A stretch of 64,000 nucleotides of DNA from Lates calcarifer (taxonomy: Eukaryota; Chordata; Actinopteri; Centropomidae). The stretch's first letter is position 1, and every line of letters starts with the position of its first letter. The DNA lies in contig NC_066838.1 of the NCBI RefSeq assembly GCF_001640805.2, positions 3,193,101-3,257,100 on the forward strand, written 5' to 3'. Shown here piece by piece: positions 13,901 through 27,618 of this stretch. Position numbers and translations under genes: made by a program. The notes under the pieces are model-generated. The model was not told the origin of the DNA. It saw only the letters and a program-made list of their open reading frames with translations, and searched no databases.

Positions 13901-14734
13901 GAAATGTAGTTGAAATATAGCCAGTGATTCATGATGTCCAATCTAGTGGACTGATGATTAATCGGAATTTCCTCCTGATATAAAATCAATATTTATACAT
14001 TTTATCAATGGTATTTTTCCTTAGATGTTACTTGATGTTACCTTTTTTTTAACCTGCAGGGTCTCCTTCTGCAGAAGGATTGGCAAGGTATTCCTGAGCT
14101 GCTCAGCATTTCTGGATATCCATCGGTCATCTTGGTTTTGAGAAATTTGTGTTAGACTTACACTGACTGACCAATGGTTGGCAGTGTATGGAACAACACT
14201 CTAATGTCTAATGTGGTGGCTGATGTGCAATTCTACCATCAAAACCCATGCATATAAAAGAAAACAGCTTTTTAATAGCTGTCCACTATAGTAACCACAA
14301 TGTATGAAAAGGTTAGACACAGTGATGCTTGGAGCTAAGTGCTAATGTCAGCAAGGTAATATGCTGATGTATAATATTCATCATCATAATCTCAGTTTTG
14401 TATATTAGCATGCTAACAGTTGCTAATTAGCACAAAACACAAACTGGATCTGATGATGGCACAGGATGTGGCTTATGGATCATCAAAGTGCTTAATGCAT
14501 TCATTACAATACAAAACAATACAAATTTCCAGGCAAACCATCCAGTAGTTCATGGACTCTCACCACTCTCATACTTGAGCAGCTGAAGAGAGAAGAGTTG
14601 GTAGAGACCATCAACAAAAGAGAGTGAATATTAGGCTTGCATTGATCAGGTGGACACAAACATGACTCCCGATAAATGCTAATGTTGATCTACTACTGCT
14701 GGATGTGTAAATAAGCAAATGTTAGCAAGCTGGG

Positions 14735-14885
14735 CCTTAGCGCTCTGAGTAAGTCCCTGGCTCGACTCCTGAGCCAGCCGGACCTTTACTGCATGTCATT
14801 CCCGTACTCCCTCTTCCAATTTCCTGTCTCTCTCCACTGTCCTGTCTAATAAAGGCAAAAAGCCAAAAAAAAAAAAAAAAAAATT
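14735..14885 (+). mobile_element. tRNA-derived SINE with poly(A)-like tail
   Basis: Contains ctggctcgactcctgagcc (B-box-like), actgcatgtcattcccgtac, ctgtctctctccactgtcct and gtctaataaaggcaaaaagc followed by an A run. This is the standard 3' half of a common percomorph SINE. The 5' head is worn. Confidence 0.75.
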
Positions 14886-17800
14886 AAAAAACAAGTTAAC
14901 CGTATGAACTAAAGCAGTGATGATATGTCAGTATCTTTCTGCTGACTCCAAGTAGCCAAAAAATATTAGTTAACAGAGGTTCAAGAAGGAATTATAAGTA
15001 ACATTTATGCACTACATGAAAATACCCTCAGAAATGTCTAGCGTGGAGCAAATAATGTAGTATCCATAATATGCTGATTTCATGACTGTGTGCTTTGACT
15101 GAAGCATAAATTACTGTACTGCAACACCACACTTGTCAGTGATGTTGCAAAATGATGACATAAAATCTTAAATCTTAATCTTAAAATCCTGGATCCTATA
15201 TTAAGGATGATGATAAACTCAATTCTTAATCAGATGCATGAACACAGTACAAAACTGCATCCTTAAACATTTCTGTGTAGCTATGGTCTCCATTTCCTCT
15301 CTCTCATTTTGACTGTGCAGGATACCAAAAGACTAGTTGAATAACTGCACACCAGAGGGTATCCATCCATGTTGTCCTGGTGCTGTGGATGTTCTACTGT
15401 GAAAAGTTATATACCATGGAAAAAGGCTTGCATCCAGTTCATTGCTCCATTGATTACTCATGTTTCAGCCTCTATTCTTCTCTTTTTGTTCACAGACTTT
15501 AATATTTCTTGACATAAATACTGAAAGATGCAAAATCCTCTGTATGATATTGTTTTACTGAGCCATTCTTCATCTATTCTCCTGCATAAATAAAATACGT
15601 GGTTGAACTTGTGTGCCATCACATTTCACACCTCTTCAATAGAGATGTAATGTGTTCTGACACTATAAAGGATCTTTCATTATCTGTACCACATCACATT
15701 CACACACATTTTCTCTCTCTCGCTCGCTCTTTCTCTGTAAACATTGACTGAGGAGGACACATTGCATGTACAGAGAGAAAGGAGGTCAGTCAGTACCACC
15801 TATATTTATGTGAAATACACACTAGCATCTAACAGACCATCTGGATGCTTGCACTGTGCAGTGAACTTGCACCCATTTTGTCTTGGTGCTTGTTAGTATT
15901 ACAAAGTCAATAAATTTCTTTCGACCATTTTAGCCTGTCCACTGCAGACACTGCCACACAGAAAGTTGACATTGCAAACATGATGACAGATGGTTTCTGT
16001 TAGTGGCTTGACCTCAGACTACAAGACCGAGGTTGTTAATTGTGCCTATTTTGAGGCTAAAAATGTGTCAGAATTTCAAATTTTGGAATTAGGACTACAT
16101 TGTAGAACATTGCTTTATAAAATACAACAAACAAAATATCCTCTTTTAGACACACCAGGAATCTGACCTTATTTGAATTTTACAACAGGAATTATGCATT
16201 TTCTTACAGCCCCTTTCTGTGCAAACGAGCACTGCCTCAAAATGACATGTCGGTATTTACCCACTTTAATGAACAGCTTGTTTGCCTTCTCTTAAACCCC
16301 CAAAGCCTTGAGCTCCTCCAGTGTTGTAAACCTGTATCCAGCTGATAACTTGTAATTGCTCTCATTATTGCTGCCATAATGTTGTAGTAGGATTGTTAAT
16401 TTGTTTGAATGGACAGAAAATGCTGTGTAAATGCTGTTGAACCAGTGTTCTCATTAAACAGTTCCCACTTGAATTAAGCTAAAGCACTGTGAGTAAAACA
16501 AAAGAATCAATGAAATCTATCTCAAACAGTGCAGAAAAGTGAACAGTATAATAAGTGAGCCACAGCATTCAGTTACATCCTGATCAATCTATAAAAAAGC
16601 ATCAGTTCATTTTAGCCTACAGAGCTGCATTTGATTCCATATATTTAGCATAATTCCAATACAGAGTCATGTCTTCTGATAATGTATCCATCCTGTCCAC
16701 ATTCCTTAGGATGATCCTCCTGACCTCTAAGCTACACCAGCAGTTGATTTTGTAGTACACTTAAAGAGTCATCTCCTACAGCACTTATGCAAATGCATTT
16801 AGTGGGATGGCAGGCAAGTAGAGACCCTTTGGACAAATGCAGCCCTCAAACAAAAATATGTGGTCCTTCTTCATGTGCTATTGTCAACTGTAAAACATCA
16901 TACAGGAATTTAGTGTGTTCTGTCACACATTACAAGCTACCTTGGAGTAACGCTGGAAGCATCGATCTTTGTCTGGTCACTGAGTATTTATAAAATGTAA
17001 GCAATGCAACCACATCCTATACAAATACAAATTCTCAACTTTACCTGTTACTATGTAATCAGTTTTTGTCGACAGACATTAATCCACAGACTAGGATTAT
17101 GTCTCTGAATATTCTTCATGCTCAAAACAGTCACACATTTAGCTTGTAACAGTCAGGAATTAAGATAGCAGCATCACAGGAGGAAAATGACATCTGCCCT
17201 GGAATCTGTTAAAAAAAACTATTTAATGTTTTTTTTATCATTTCAATATAAATTTACAGTTTTCTTTCTTATTTGAATGACACAAAGTAAACTACTGATT
17301 CAAACCGAACAAAGACATTTTCACAATTTCCATGAACTCATTACATTGGTGTGTGGATCCTCAGTTTCTCCTGCTCCCTGTGGTCAGATCAGTGCCTTGC
17401 ATGGTTAGCTCACTGCCATCAGTGTGTGAGTGTTAGTGAATGGATGAGTGACTTGCAAATTTTAAAGTGATTTGCATAAAAGGGAAATATAAATGCAGTC
17501 ATTTACAAGAGCCTTGAAGCAGTATTATCCCTATGAAACATATTCTAACTGAGTGAAAAACTGCATTCTGGTGATCTTGACTTTAAACTTAAAGTTGAAA
17601 GCATTTTTACTCTTTCATGGATCTCAAAAGTGGCATGTTTGCTAAAGGAAAAGAACATATACTTCTCAAGGAATGAAATATACAGTGGAGAGGAAATCTC
17701 ATCTGACCTCAGGGTGGAATGAACGACTCTATCATCTCCATATGAAGTCCTCAGATTTTGTTGGATATCTTTTCTTCAATAAATGCCTAAAGTTTGTGTT

Positions 17801-18093
17801 GTGAAGATGTCTGAGGGCCAACACTACTTATCTCTGGACTCTTGTTCAAAATCACATTTTATTGACTCTGTTCAGGTCAGAGTACATCCTGATCTCTGGA
17901 AATGAAGAACAAGAGACTGTCATCTGAAATGAGAAATAAGTGAGTGGCATTCTGAAGGCATTTTAGCAACAATAAAAGCTGTGAGAACGGTGGGGGGGGG
18001 GGCGAAATTCTAGCAACTTCCATACTGCCACAGCTCAGTTCCCTCATGCAGTCCCTTATAGCCCCCTGGGACTACCTAGGTTGAAAGAGGAAG
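14886..18093. other. Intergenic, nothing recognised
   Basis: AT-rich unique sequence. A run of 12 G with one neighbouring break occurs near 17990-18002. Confidence 0.65.
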
Positions 18094-18310
18094 TTAATAG
18101 ACACTTGGTGTAGGAAATCCCGTGTCCACAGTGATGGTTTTGCTTTTCCCATCAAGCCTATGATAGCCCCACTGGCCCACATACACAGAGCTACGGTCAC
18201 AGAATTGTTCCTCAGGCTCATCTTTCCAACACACATCAGCCATGAAATTAAATCCTGCCATGACATGGTGGGATGCATCTAAAAGGTGCACAGGGATGAA
18301 ACGAAACCTC
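18094..18310 (-). other. Protein-like open segment of unknown origin
   Basis: The minus strand from 18291 down to a stop at 18094 reads LLDASHHVMAGFNFMADVCW, then KDEPEEQFCDRSSVYVGQW and GKSKTITVDTGFPTPSVY. The frame is also open upstream (RFRFIP). The residue mix (Trp, Cys, Gly, aromatic, acidic) looks like a folded domain rather than random AT-rich DNA. I do not recognise the family. It may be a captured exon or part of a mobile element. Confidence 0.35.
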
Positions 18311-18775
18311 AGGTGTTGTTGTCAGACATGTCGGATCGAATGCACACACCCCCGCACTGATGCAATATTATATCAGACCCTTAAAAGATGAAACAAGATG
18401 GAGAGGACACTGCAATTTATTTATAAGGACATGTCATAAAGACATGTTGAAACACTGACTCTCAGAGGAAATGTAGCATTTTATTGCTGTTTCCTTTTTA
18501 TCCAGTAGAATTCCCTTTTGATTTAGTATCTTCCTAACTGTCTCACACTCAGTCTACACTGGCAGGTTAAAGCCATGGTTCCTCTCACCCTGTTTGACTT
18601 CAGATTTTGCTTCTTTGTGAGTAACTGATGTCGTGCCCTCTAATATAATGTCCTTTCAATTTTTTTTCTCTAAATTTGTTTCATAATCTGCACATTTATA
18701 CCTCGAACACTAAACATGTTAAACCCTAAACATAAAAATGTTATGGTCCAATAAACACAGTACTCAGTACAGTAC

Positions 18776-19600
18776 TCAGATGACAGGGCAGCAGCCAGTC
18801 TCTGGTTGTTGTTGTAGATGCACTGGGGAAGTGTTATGGTCAGTGTAAACAACAACTGTCTGCAAAGAGGAGCTAACATACAGCTTGAAGTATTGAAGTG
18901 CCCCCAGCAAATCCAGGGCTTCTTTCTCAATAGAACTATAGTTTCTCTGGGTCTGCAAAAACCTTTTAGAAAAATGCCTGCTGCGTCTTCTTGAATCAGA
19001 ACGTCTCCTGCACCTGTATGATTAGTGTTAACCTCAAGTTTGAACAGGCAGCAAGAACTGGTGAGTTGCATAAAACAGCTTTCACAGTGTTGATGCAGAC
19101 CATCACAGTATGGAAGGCTGCTCACATCTGGAGTCCCACTCCAATTCCTTAAGCCTGGCACACACTAAAAGATTTTATAATCTTAACCATTTTTTTTTTT
19201 AAAGTGAGAGACCACGACAAATAATGACAGATTTTACCATTTTTATCTTGTGCAACAAGAAGACTAACACAGCACACCGCACACCAACAAAGGCCAGGGA
19301 CAGGGGTGAACCTGTCCTTGTCCTTGCCAACATTTGCGATGGTGGCTTTTATAAACTCACACTTTCTCCACATCCAGGAGAATGTCCATGAAATTCTCCC
19401 CATCAGGTCAGTACACTACAATATCATCTAAATAGGCCTCATAGTTAACCGCACCAAACAGCACCTACCACATCAGAAGCTGAAATGTAATAGGGGCGTT
19501 ATGCATGCCAAATGCCATGACAGTGTGCTGGTAGAATTGGCTAGAGTAACAAAGGCAGAGATGTCAGAGGCTCTCTGTTTCAAAGGTACTAGCCTTTAAG
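18776..19600 (-). pseudogene. Decayed Ty3/gypsy pol (reverse transcriptase and RNase H)
   Basis: Read on the minus strand, the high-coordinate side gives FGMHNAPITFQ and then AYLDDIVVY (the YLDD active-site box, about 19400-19430). Next come KCEFIKATI (about 19330), SPVLAA and FKLEV followed by TGAGDVL (about 19000), and QRNYSSIEKEALDLL with VVVYTDHN (18830-18955), the RNase H signature. Several frameshifts and stops separate these blocks. An unrelated inverted-repeat element (about 19146-19290) sits between the reverse transcriptase and RNase H parts. Non-functional. Confidence 0.85.
19146..19290 (-). mobile_element. Truncated copy of the 4653-5069 element, nested in gypsy pol
   Basis: It starts ttaagcctggcacacactaa and continues with gattttataatctta and gcaacaagaagactaacaca, the reverse complement of the right 160 bp of 4653-5069. 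It separates the reverse transcriptase and RNase H parts of the gypsy remnant, so it inserted after that element, although the other end has been lost. Confidence 0.65.
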
Positions 19601-19814
19601 CAAACCTGGATTCATCACATAGCAAGCTGAACCCATCCTGTCGACGCAATCCGCACACACATGGAGGAAGAAAATAATCAGGCTTAGTGATTATTAACCT
19701 CCCTATAGTCAGAGCAAAATCCAGACGTAGAAGGATAAAGGCTAACTTCAGTATTTTTGTATGTTTTTGGGTTTAAATTATTAATAGGGACAAAAATCTT
19801 TGAATTGGTGCAGT

Positions 19815-19915
19815 ATTAGAATCAGAATCAGAATCAGACTTTATTGCCAAGTAAGTTTGCACATACAAGGAATTTGTCTTGGTATATTGGTGCTAAAGGA
19901 CAGTGATAAAAAAAA
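19815..19915 (-). mobile_element. LINE 3' tail, minus orientation
   Basis: agaatcagaatcagaatcag followed by actttattgccaagtaagtt and gcacatacaaggaatttgtc is a very common fish LINE 3' end in reverse. Only the tail is present. Confidence 0.7.
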
Positions 19916-22900
19916 AAGAGCAAAAAGCAAAAACTATATTTATTAAGTAATACCGCTGTAATAATAATTATTATAAGTGTCTGACAACATAATGGATTAG
20001 TATAAAGTTTGACCTTTTATATTAAAGAGTAAGGTCCTCCTTGTTTAATCTGAAACATTGTTATATACCAGCCTGCATCAACAAAAACAGTAATTTTACC
20101 TTGCAGAACACAGGAGTTGCTGGAATACTGGAATACTGCTGCCTCAATCGATTAGTATTATTTTGGTAGAGGTAATCAATAAACCCAACCAGGCCTTGTT
20201 TCCTTTCCCTGCACATTCCTTTATTATTATTATTATTATATTATTATTATTGGTTTAACTCAAATGTAGGTACTATAAGTACTACTGTGTGTGTTTGGTT
20301 AGGATGTGCACCTCTCTTATAGGGCAGGGTTAGCACCAGGACAGTTTTTAATGGGATGTTTTGACAATAACAAAAAAAATATGGAAAATATTATATTTTA
20401 TATGATGATATATTATAATTTTGAGTTGTGCCCACATAGTGGCAGCTGATGGTTTCTTAGCCTTTGGCAAATTTAACAGTTACTACATCCCACATTCTCT
20501 ACACACAGTGTCAAAATGTGTCCATGTTGCATGAGATGTAACATAAAACAGTATTCACCAAAACAGTTTTCTATTATAGGAAAAAGGATCATTTATTGCA
20601 TTAAAGGTTATGTGCTTTTATTTGTGAGAATAGAGACTGTTCCCCACAGGGTGCTCCCAAATGATCCAAGCAGCATTGCGTGCACTGGGGAGCACAATAA
20701 GAAAGCAGAATAGAAACCAACAGACACATAAGACTGAGAGATATACACAGCCAGTGATGCCATTGCCTTATGGTAATATGAACACAACAGGCACCAGGAA
20801 AACTTATCCAGGCAGCATAATGAGTGTTTATCAGTGTAGGGGATTTTGTAGACATAAGTTATTCATTACTAGCTATCAGAAATGAATGAAAATATTCATA
20901 TAAAAGTATTCATATAGGCAATTAATTATAACATGAGGTAATTCACACAAGTATGCTAACAATCAGTTTTATACTTTATTATTAATTTATTTTATTGACT
21001 ACAACCAAACTTACCCTATCAATAGAATAGAATAGAAGAAGTTGAAGGATTTTAAGTGTTGCAGCGTAGAAGCTGGTATATTCACTTTTTTGCAACATTA
21101 TTTATTCAACAGACGTGTGGGTGTGTCTGAGCCTGTGGAAAACAAAGGCAAGATGGCTGATTCAAAGCAGCTGCTTTTGTTTCAAGCTGTATGGCTTAAA
21201 ACAAAGGAACTGTAACCAAGATAGCAGAATCAATAGATAGCTTCCAGGACAAAACGCATGGCATGTGGGGGAGGTTATCAAAGACTTATTTGTTTAGGCC
21301 AATTCAGATAACATGAAGGTACCAGGTCAAGGGAGACATTAACATTAACATTAAGTAACATAAAGTTGCATGCAACATGTTTCATCCTATGTGTGAGCAT
21401 GCTAACATCAACCAATTACCTATCTATTGCTTAGTCACGCTGTGCTATGTGAGACAACAGTTATATTTGTGGTTCCTTTTGCTGGTAGACTCAGCTGGCA
21501 GACCATGTGTCATACCTGCTGGTGTCACTCACATTGCTGCCAAGGTTTAGTCCAGTGGAGGCCTCTGCTTCAGACAGGCCTCATGAAGGAGAGCTTTGTT
21601 CCAACCCTTGTTGGAAAGTGATGAGAAGGAGAGCAAATAATAAACAGCAGAGGGGAAAAAAAGAAGGGTGAAGCATCTGGGCTTTGTTGGCCTGGCAACA
21701 TCATAGATCCTGGGCCATACGGTGACCTCCATTTTGAGTGGGCTGAGGCTCCACATCAGATTAGAAAGACCACCTCACACCTTTATTGAACATGACTGCT
21801 GACTAGTTAGCTGGAAGTGTCTGTGACGTGACTGTTCTGACAGAACTAACCCCTCTGCATCAGAGCTGTTAATGAGTCTGTTTTACAGAATTATTTCCAA
21901 TTATCAGATTTTTTGAAGACAGGAGTCATATTTTTGATGTTTAAACCAGAAACTTATTTGCACATTTTCCTTTTCCTATTTCCTGATTTCCTAGGCAGAA
22001 GACAGACAATCATGAAAATACATTTTAAAATTAGATGTAAAACAGTGTGGATGAATGAAAGTGTGATAGTTTAATCATAAATTCAATACACCTCAGCAGG
22101 AGATGAAGTAAAAGCCAAGAAGTGTGTTCTGAAAAGAAACTGAACTGACTATTTCAAAGATGCATTCAGTGGCTCCTTTTGTCCTCTAGTCGTAATTTAT
22201 TTTTCATCCATGCTTTCACATAAGATTCACATTATTTTTCTGCTAAAAAGTTAGTTTTTTGTTTTCAGTCATGGTTGTGTGGTTTGTCATAATCATTCTA
22301 AGGAATCCAGTCTGTTTTGTCTATGTGATTGTTATTATCATTAATATTTTCTTGTATTGTTCTACAAATGATCAGAGGTAATTTAACCTCTGTTTATAAT
22401 ACAATAGTTGCAAAGTGTGACACAGGCTGTATGTGACAGTGTGTCTCCACCTGGTCAGTCTGCTCCACCTGTGTGAGAGTTTCTCTGCTTAATAAAAGCA
22501 AGTGATGGAGGAATCTTGCCATTTAGGGTCTTAAACATCAGGCAGGTGTAAGTGAATTTCACCAGATTTTTCTAACTAAGGATGCAATGTTATGTTGCAG
22601 TGATGATGAGCAGTTTTCTGACCAACACTTTGAGAGCCTGCTTGTACATAGAGTAGGCTATGTTAAGTGAGGGATGATCATGGCATTCATATTGTTTTGG
22701 TACAGTAGCCAGGCAGTTTTCAATATATCTAAAAAGTAGTCAGGTTGTACTGGTTATTTACATCACCTCTCCAGACATGTAGAGTTTGGGATCACAGTCT
22801 GTTGCAGAGCGTCTCTGTAAAAAAAAAAAATAAATTAAATGAATAAATACTGTTGCTGTATACTTTTTGGTTGCTCTTACTTTTACTTCTACAGTGTCTC

Positions 22901-25443
22901 TCTGAGGGAAAAGGCTTCAGGTGCAGAGGATGGGAAGGAGTTCACTTTGTTCCCAACATTCAGATTCCCATACCACACAACCATGTTGAAAAATAAAATA
23001 TTTTCCACCTGATTCTCATACATCTTTTCCCTTTCTAACAGTAAATTCACTAAACTTCCTCACCAATTACAATCTCTGTGGCTGTTACTCACTAACATTT
23101 AAACACACAGAGATATTTTAAGCCACTGAGAGTTTCTGCTGGGTGCACCTGTGTTTACAGAGGTCATCTCAGACACCTTCCAGAGATGCTGTTTGTAGTG
23201 TATTGGACAGAAAATCACAAAACAGCATACTGTGTACATGCATAGATGTCTGGTGTTATGGAAATTTCCCAGTCTGCCTGTAGAGAGTCAAAGAACAAGA
23301 CTGGCAAGGTAGCATGCAACAAATGTTTAATCTTTAGAGAGGAAGCAACACACAGAACCACACGGCAGTAAGCAGTTTCAGAGGTGTGCCCCCTGACCAG
23401 ACATTTCACCTCCTTTTTATACTTTGTGATATGCCTCTTGGGGTACAATAAAAGGCAGTGACCCATCTCACTGTGTAATTTGTGTAATTTCCTGTGATGA
23501 TGAAGATACCATTTGCCATCTTCCTCTTCAGGAAGGTATTTACGGTGGGAATACAACAGTAAGTTCATCAGGTCATCCTTGATGAGTAAAACAGTACAAC
23601 TAAAGCTACAGACTAATTACATCAAGTATAAGATAGATTAAGCTATTGTTACTACAAAGCATGCAAAATCCATCATGCTACAGTTGCAACATCACTGCCA
23701 CTCTCTCCATGCATTTAACTGATTAGTGTATTAGATTATCTACGAGTTATATGTTTAAGCTTTTGACACTGATCAAAAAACATGTCTCAGTCAGAGTTGA
23801 GAAAGAGGGCATGATGCAGACCATTTAAATAGAGTAATGATTTAGTGACCTCTGCTGTTGAGGGTCTAGCATTACAGTCAATGGAACTTAATGACCAGTG
23901 TCTTTAATCTACATGTTATCTTCACAGAAGCCTATATACACTCAAAAAGACCCTTTTTTAAGTCTTTATTCGGTTCTTTTTAACTAAACAAAAAAACAAA
24001 GTGAAAAGACAAAAACAAAAATTATACATTTCCAATGTATACAAAGTGAAAAGACAATACAAATGCCCTGTAAGTGTGAACTGGAGAAACACACACCTCA
24101 GGCATGTCTCTACACTGGTTGTTTTGACTTGTTTCTGAGATCTGTCTGTTGTTCAGGGGTTTTCTTGCCTTGAACTCAGGCTCACTCTGCCAGGCTGCTC
24201 AACTTACAATGTGCCTCAGTAGCTATACGGCCTACGAGATGCTGTGGTGCAAGCTCTCAGTGCTGTCTGATGTACAGCCCTGTGGCTAACACACACACTC
24301 TTCTCCCCAAACACAGAAATATAAGAATATTGCCACTGGCAGCTATTTTACAGAGCTCCTTGCATCAAACTATGAATGCAAAGGCCCACCAGCCAGAGAT
24401 CTATCAGAAGCAGACTGTTTAATATAGAGGTATATATAGGTATATATAACCACTAAACCATATGTCATAATGATCTGGGAAATGACCAAAAATGATTGCA
24501 AAATATTCCAGCAAAAAATTGCAAACAACCTGCAGCCTACTGGGCGTTTCTGTGTCCAAAAATGGAGCAGCAGCTCTTTAGTAACATTTACCTACAACTG
24601 GAAACTGTATGCTGTAAAAATGTAATAGTAATGGTGATGATACTGAACCAAGCTCAGCAGAAATGTATTTTTGAAGATATTTCTTCTGCCTTTCATGCAG
24701 GCATGCAGGTGGTCTTTTACAGTTTGCCACTGCTGCCACCTTAGACAAGTCAGGTTGCAGAAGTGCATGCCTGGAGGAGACAGGGTGCTCCAGACAACTG
24801 TTACTACAAACACACTGCAGATCAGAGTTGCAAATTTAGCACATTATGTGAATTAGTATTATGCCAGATTTCACAGTCACAGATTTCACAGTCACACTAA
24901 GAGTATTCATGTTCTCTTCTGGTTGAGATCATGTTTTGGGCACATTCATTTTTTGTTAAGACATGGTAAGTTATTAATTACAACACCCTATATCTTTAGG
25001 ATAGTGCAGATTATTTCAGTGTTGATAAGCCTTGAGACTTCAGAAAGTGCCATACACTTGAAACAATACAAATATACACATTTAAGATAACAGAACAAAA
25101 GGTCTAATTGTCAGATACAGAGTTACATAAATTTGCTCACTGAAATGAAAAGGCTGTAAAAGCACTTGCTTCTGAAGAAAGAATGTTTTTACAGAATGTC
25201 ATGGAAGATAACTTGTTTGTAAGTTAAGATTTATGTAATTCAGTTCTTGTATTCTCTTTAGCAGAACCACATCATGCACTGTGTTCCAAGGTGATGATGG
25301 TGATATTTTGGGGGAAGGATACTCTGAGGAGCCTTTTAGGTTATTTACAGCCAAGTTTTGACTGTTAGTCAGAATGAGAATCAATTTAATCCACCTGGAT
25401 GTCAGATGCTTTCCTTACAGGAAGGGTACAAATGTCAGTAAAA
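19916..25443. other. Intergenic, nothing recognised
   Basis: A TTA/ATT repeat near 20221-20250. Several 60-117 codon open frames without family-like sequence. Confidence 0.6.
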
Positions 25444-25670
25444 GTTTTCCCTTGTTGATAAAAGGTCATTATTACTAACTATTTTGTGAAATATGACACT
25501 AATGGCAAACAGATGAAAGGTTATAAAAGGCAGACAGATCAGTAGCAATATGGCTCAAAGGGGCAAGACAGCTGTTGTCTGTCAACCTGCTGCTGAGGAC
25601 ACAATGCTGTACATCTGCAGGGGCTAATTAACAGGTGGAGATCAGCAGAGCCACCAAAGCTAGCAAGAGC
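25444..25670 (+). repeat. Local direct duplication, copy 1
   Basis: Shares gttttcccttgttgat, actattttgtgaaatatgac, actaat.gcaaacagatgaaagg, gctgtacatctg and ccaccaaagctagcaagag with 26479-26654. It keeps about 85 bp (ggttataaaaggcagacaga...) that copy 2 lacks. Confidence 0.85.
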
Positions 25671-26478
25671 GCTGAAATGACTTAATATGGTCATCAAGTC
25701 TGATACTGATGTTTTTTCCCTTCTCCATAATGCTTGGTACCCAGACAGAGACTCTGGTTGCAGTCGAATAGTCTGTTTAGCTTAGGAAGGTTCCTAACTG
25801 AGTGAAATGAGCCAGAAGTATCTCAGTGGCAGCCATGATAAGAGCTGGTTGAATTCTCTAAATGTTAAGGAAAGGAGCTTCAGTGCTTCCTATCTTACCT
25901 CCTTTAGCATAGGATACACTGGACCTTCCTTTATGAGAGGAAAAGAGAGAATACTGTCCCACAATTCCTTGCAGCTGTAGTGTTTAAAGTGATGCACCTT
26001 TGTAGTTTCACTGTGGCAGATTCACGAACATGTAGACACAGTATATTACCTGTTTTATGCTTATGACAATGATCCAGAACGTATGAAATTCTCCCTCTTT
26101 AAAAAATACAATTCTCTCTACTTAACAAACATATAAGAACAGCAGAGGCACCTATAACAGGAAACAATACATTCCTGTCTGAATTTAAGTTACTCTGGAC
26201 CTCTGCACATTTTTAATCTTTATTTTAATGGCTCAACTTTCTCAACATCTACATTCCTTACATGTTATTGTATTATTTGTGTTGGACAGGAAATTGTAGC
26301 CTACAGCACTGAGTTTGTCAGTGTACATGTCTTCAATGTGTTATAAATAAAGTTAGTTTTAAAAAAGCCCAGTGTAAGTGCAGCTGGATTCTCTAAATAC
26401 CACGGTTCTCTTTTCCTAAGTCCTTATCAATCCTTTCACATCTTTCCTTGATCTCATGACATTTTCCATCAACGTCAA

Positions 26479-26654
26479 GTTTTCCCTTGTTGATGAAAGC
26501 TTATTGAGGTTTTTTTTTTTTTTTCATATCTGACTATTTTGTGAAATATGACACTAATTGCAAACAGATGAAAGGACACAGTGCTGTACATCTGGAGGCG
26601 CATCTCAGCTAATTAAAAGGTGGAGATCAGCAGGACCACCAAAGCTAGCAAGAG
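26479..26654 (+). repeat. Local direct duplication, copy 2
   Basis: Same order of matching blocks as 25444-25670, about 1,035 bp downstream, with an internal deletion and an added T run near 26511. Confidence 0.85.
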
Positions 26655-27433
26655 GGCTCTCCTGGCTGTCACATGGTGCAACAGAATTGCCTATAACCTG
26701 GACTAGAACTACCATACTGTGCAGCCACTGAACTTTCCTGATGTGTATATAACCAGGTAATATCATATCAGGAAAAGTGGTTAGGGAGGGAGATTCTTTG
26801 ACTATTCAACCGCAGCTTGAGATTTACAGTGTCTAACCTTGTTATTTGATTCATTTTCTTGTCATTCTTTTTAAAGCATTGTGTTGTGTGTATTGTATTA
26901 TCTGTTACTGACTGGAAATGTAATCACATTCAAAGCTGAATTTAATGGCAAACTATCAGATACGGTTTCTGTGTTGTTGTTTTTGTTGTTGTTTCATAAT
27001 TTTGTTTTTGTTTTTTGTTTTTTTGTTTTTTTTACAAAAAACTGAAAATTAAAAAAAGTTTAGTTTTACCATTATCAGGGAATAAAATACTGTACATGAG
27101 CATGTGTATGTGAAAGCATTTGCATGTATGTAACTATGTGTGCATTTATCTGTGTGTGCCTTTTTCCCTACAGTCTTACAGTAACTTTTAACATGCAGTG
27201 GATGTTCCTCCATGATCCTCCAAGAGCTGAACTACATTTCTTTATTTCCCCAAAACCAAAGAAAGAAATTGAAGGCAATCAAGGCTCTTCTTCCAATGTC
27301 CTGAATATAATAACATCACAATTTGATATGACAATATGAATAATGGGAATATGAATTCCTCATTTTGTTTATTTTGTTCTGTGTTATTATCTCCAAGCAC
27401 AGCACTGCCTTGAGTGTTTTTATGACTATTGTT

Positions 27434-27618
27434 GCTTTTTTCACATCTCCACCACATAAAACCTGAACAAAAAACATTTCACTCAGACAAAGTCAAATCT
27501 GGACTAGATTATCCACGCGAAGCCAGAGACTCATTTAACACAGTCTGAGATTTGTGAAACCTTTGTTTTATTGGTGAAAACGCAGACATTTAAATTGTAT
27601 TGACACCAGGAGGAACTT
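27434..27618 (+). repeat. Left copy of a 185-195 bp direct repeat flanking the 27.6-31.3 kb locus
   Basis: This copy runs from gcttttttcacatct to aggaactt and matches 31275-31469 in the same orientation with few differences. A shared stretch is gactcatttaacacag followed by agatttgtgaaac and gtgaaaacgcagacattt. I see no LTR-type TG...CA ends. Confidence 0.85.

Noticed and set aside
23215..23568. 117-codon minus-strand frame
   Set aside because: Residues are His/Lys/Tyr/Leu-biased, as expected in AT-rich DNA; no motif, splice site or neighbouring exon supports it.
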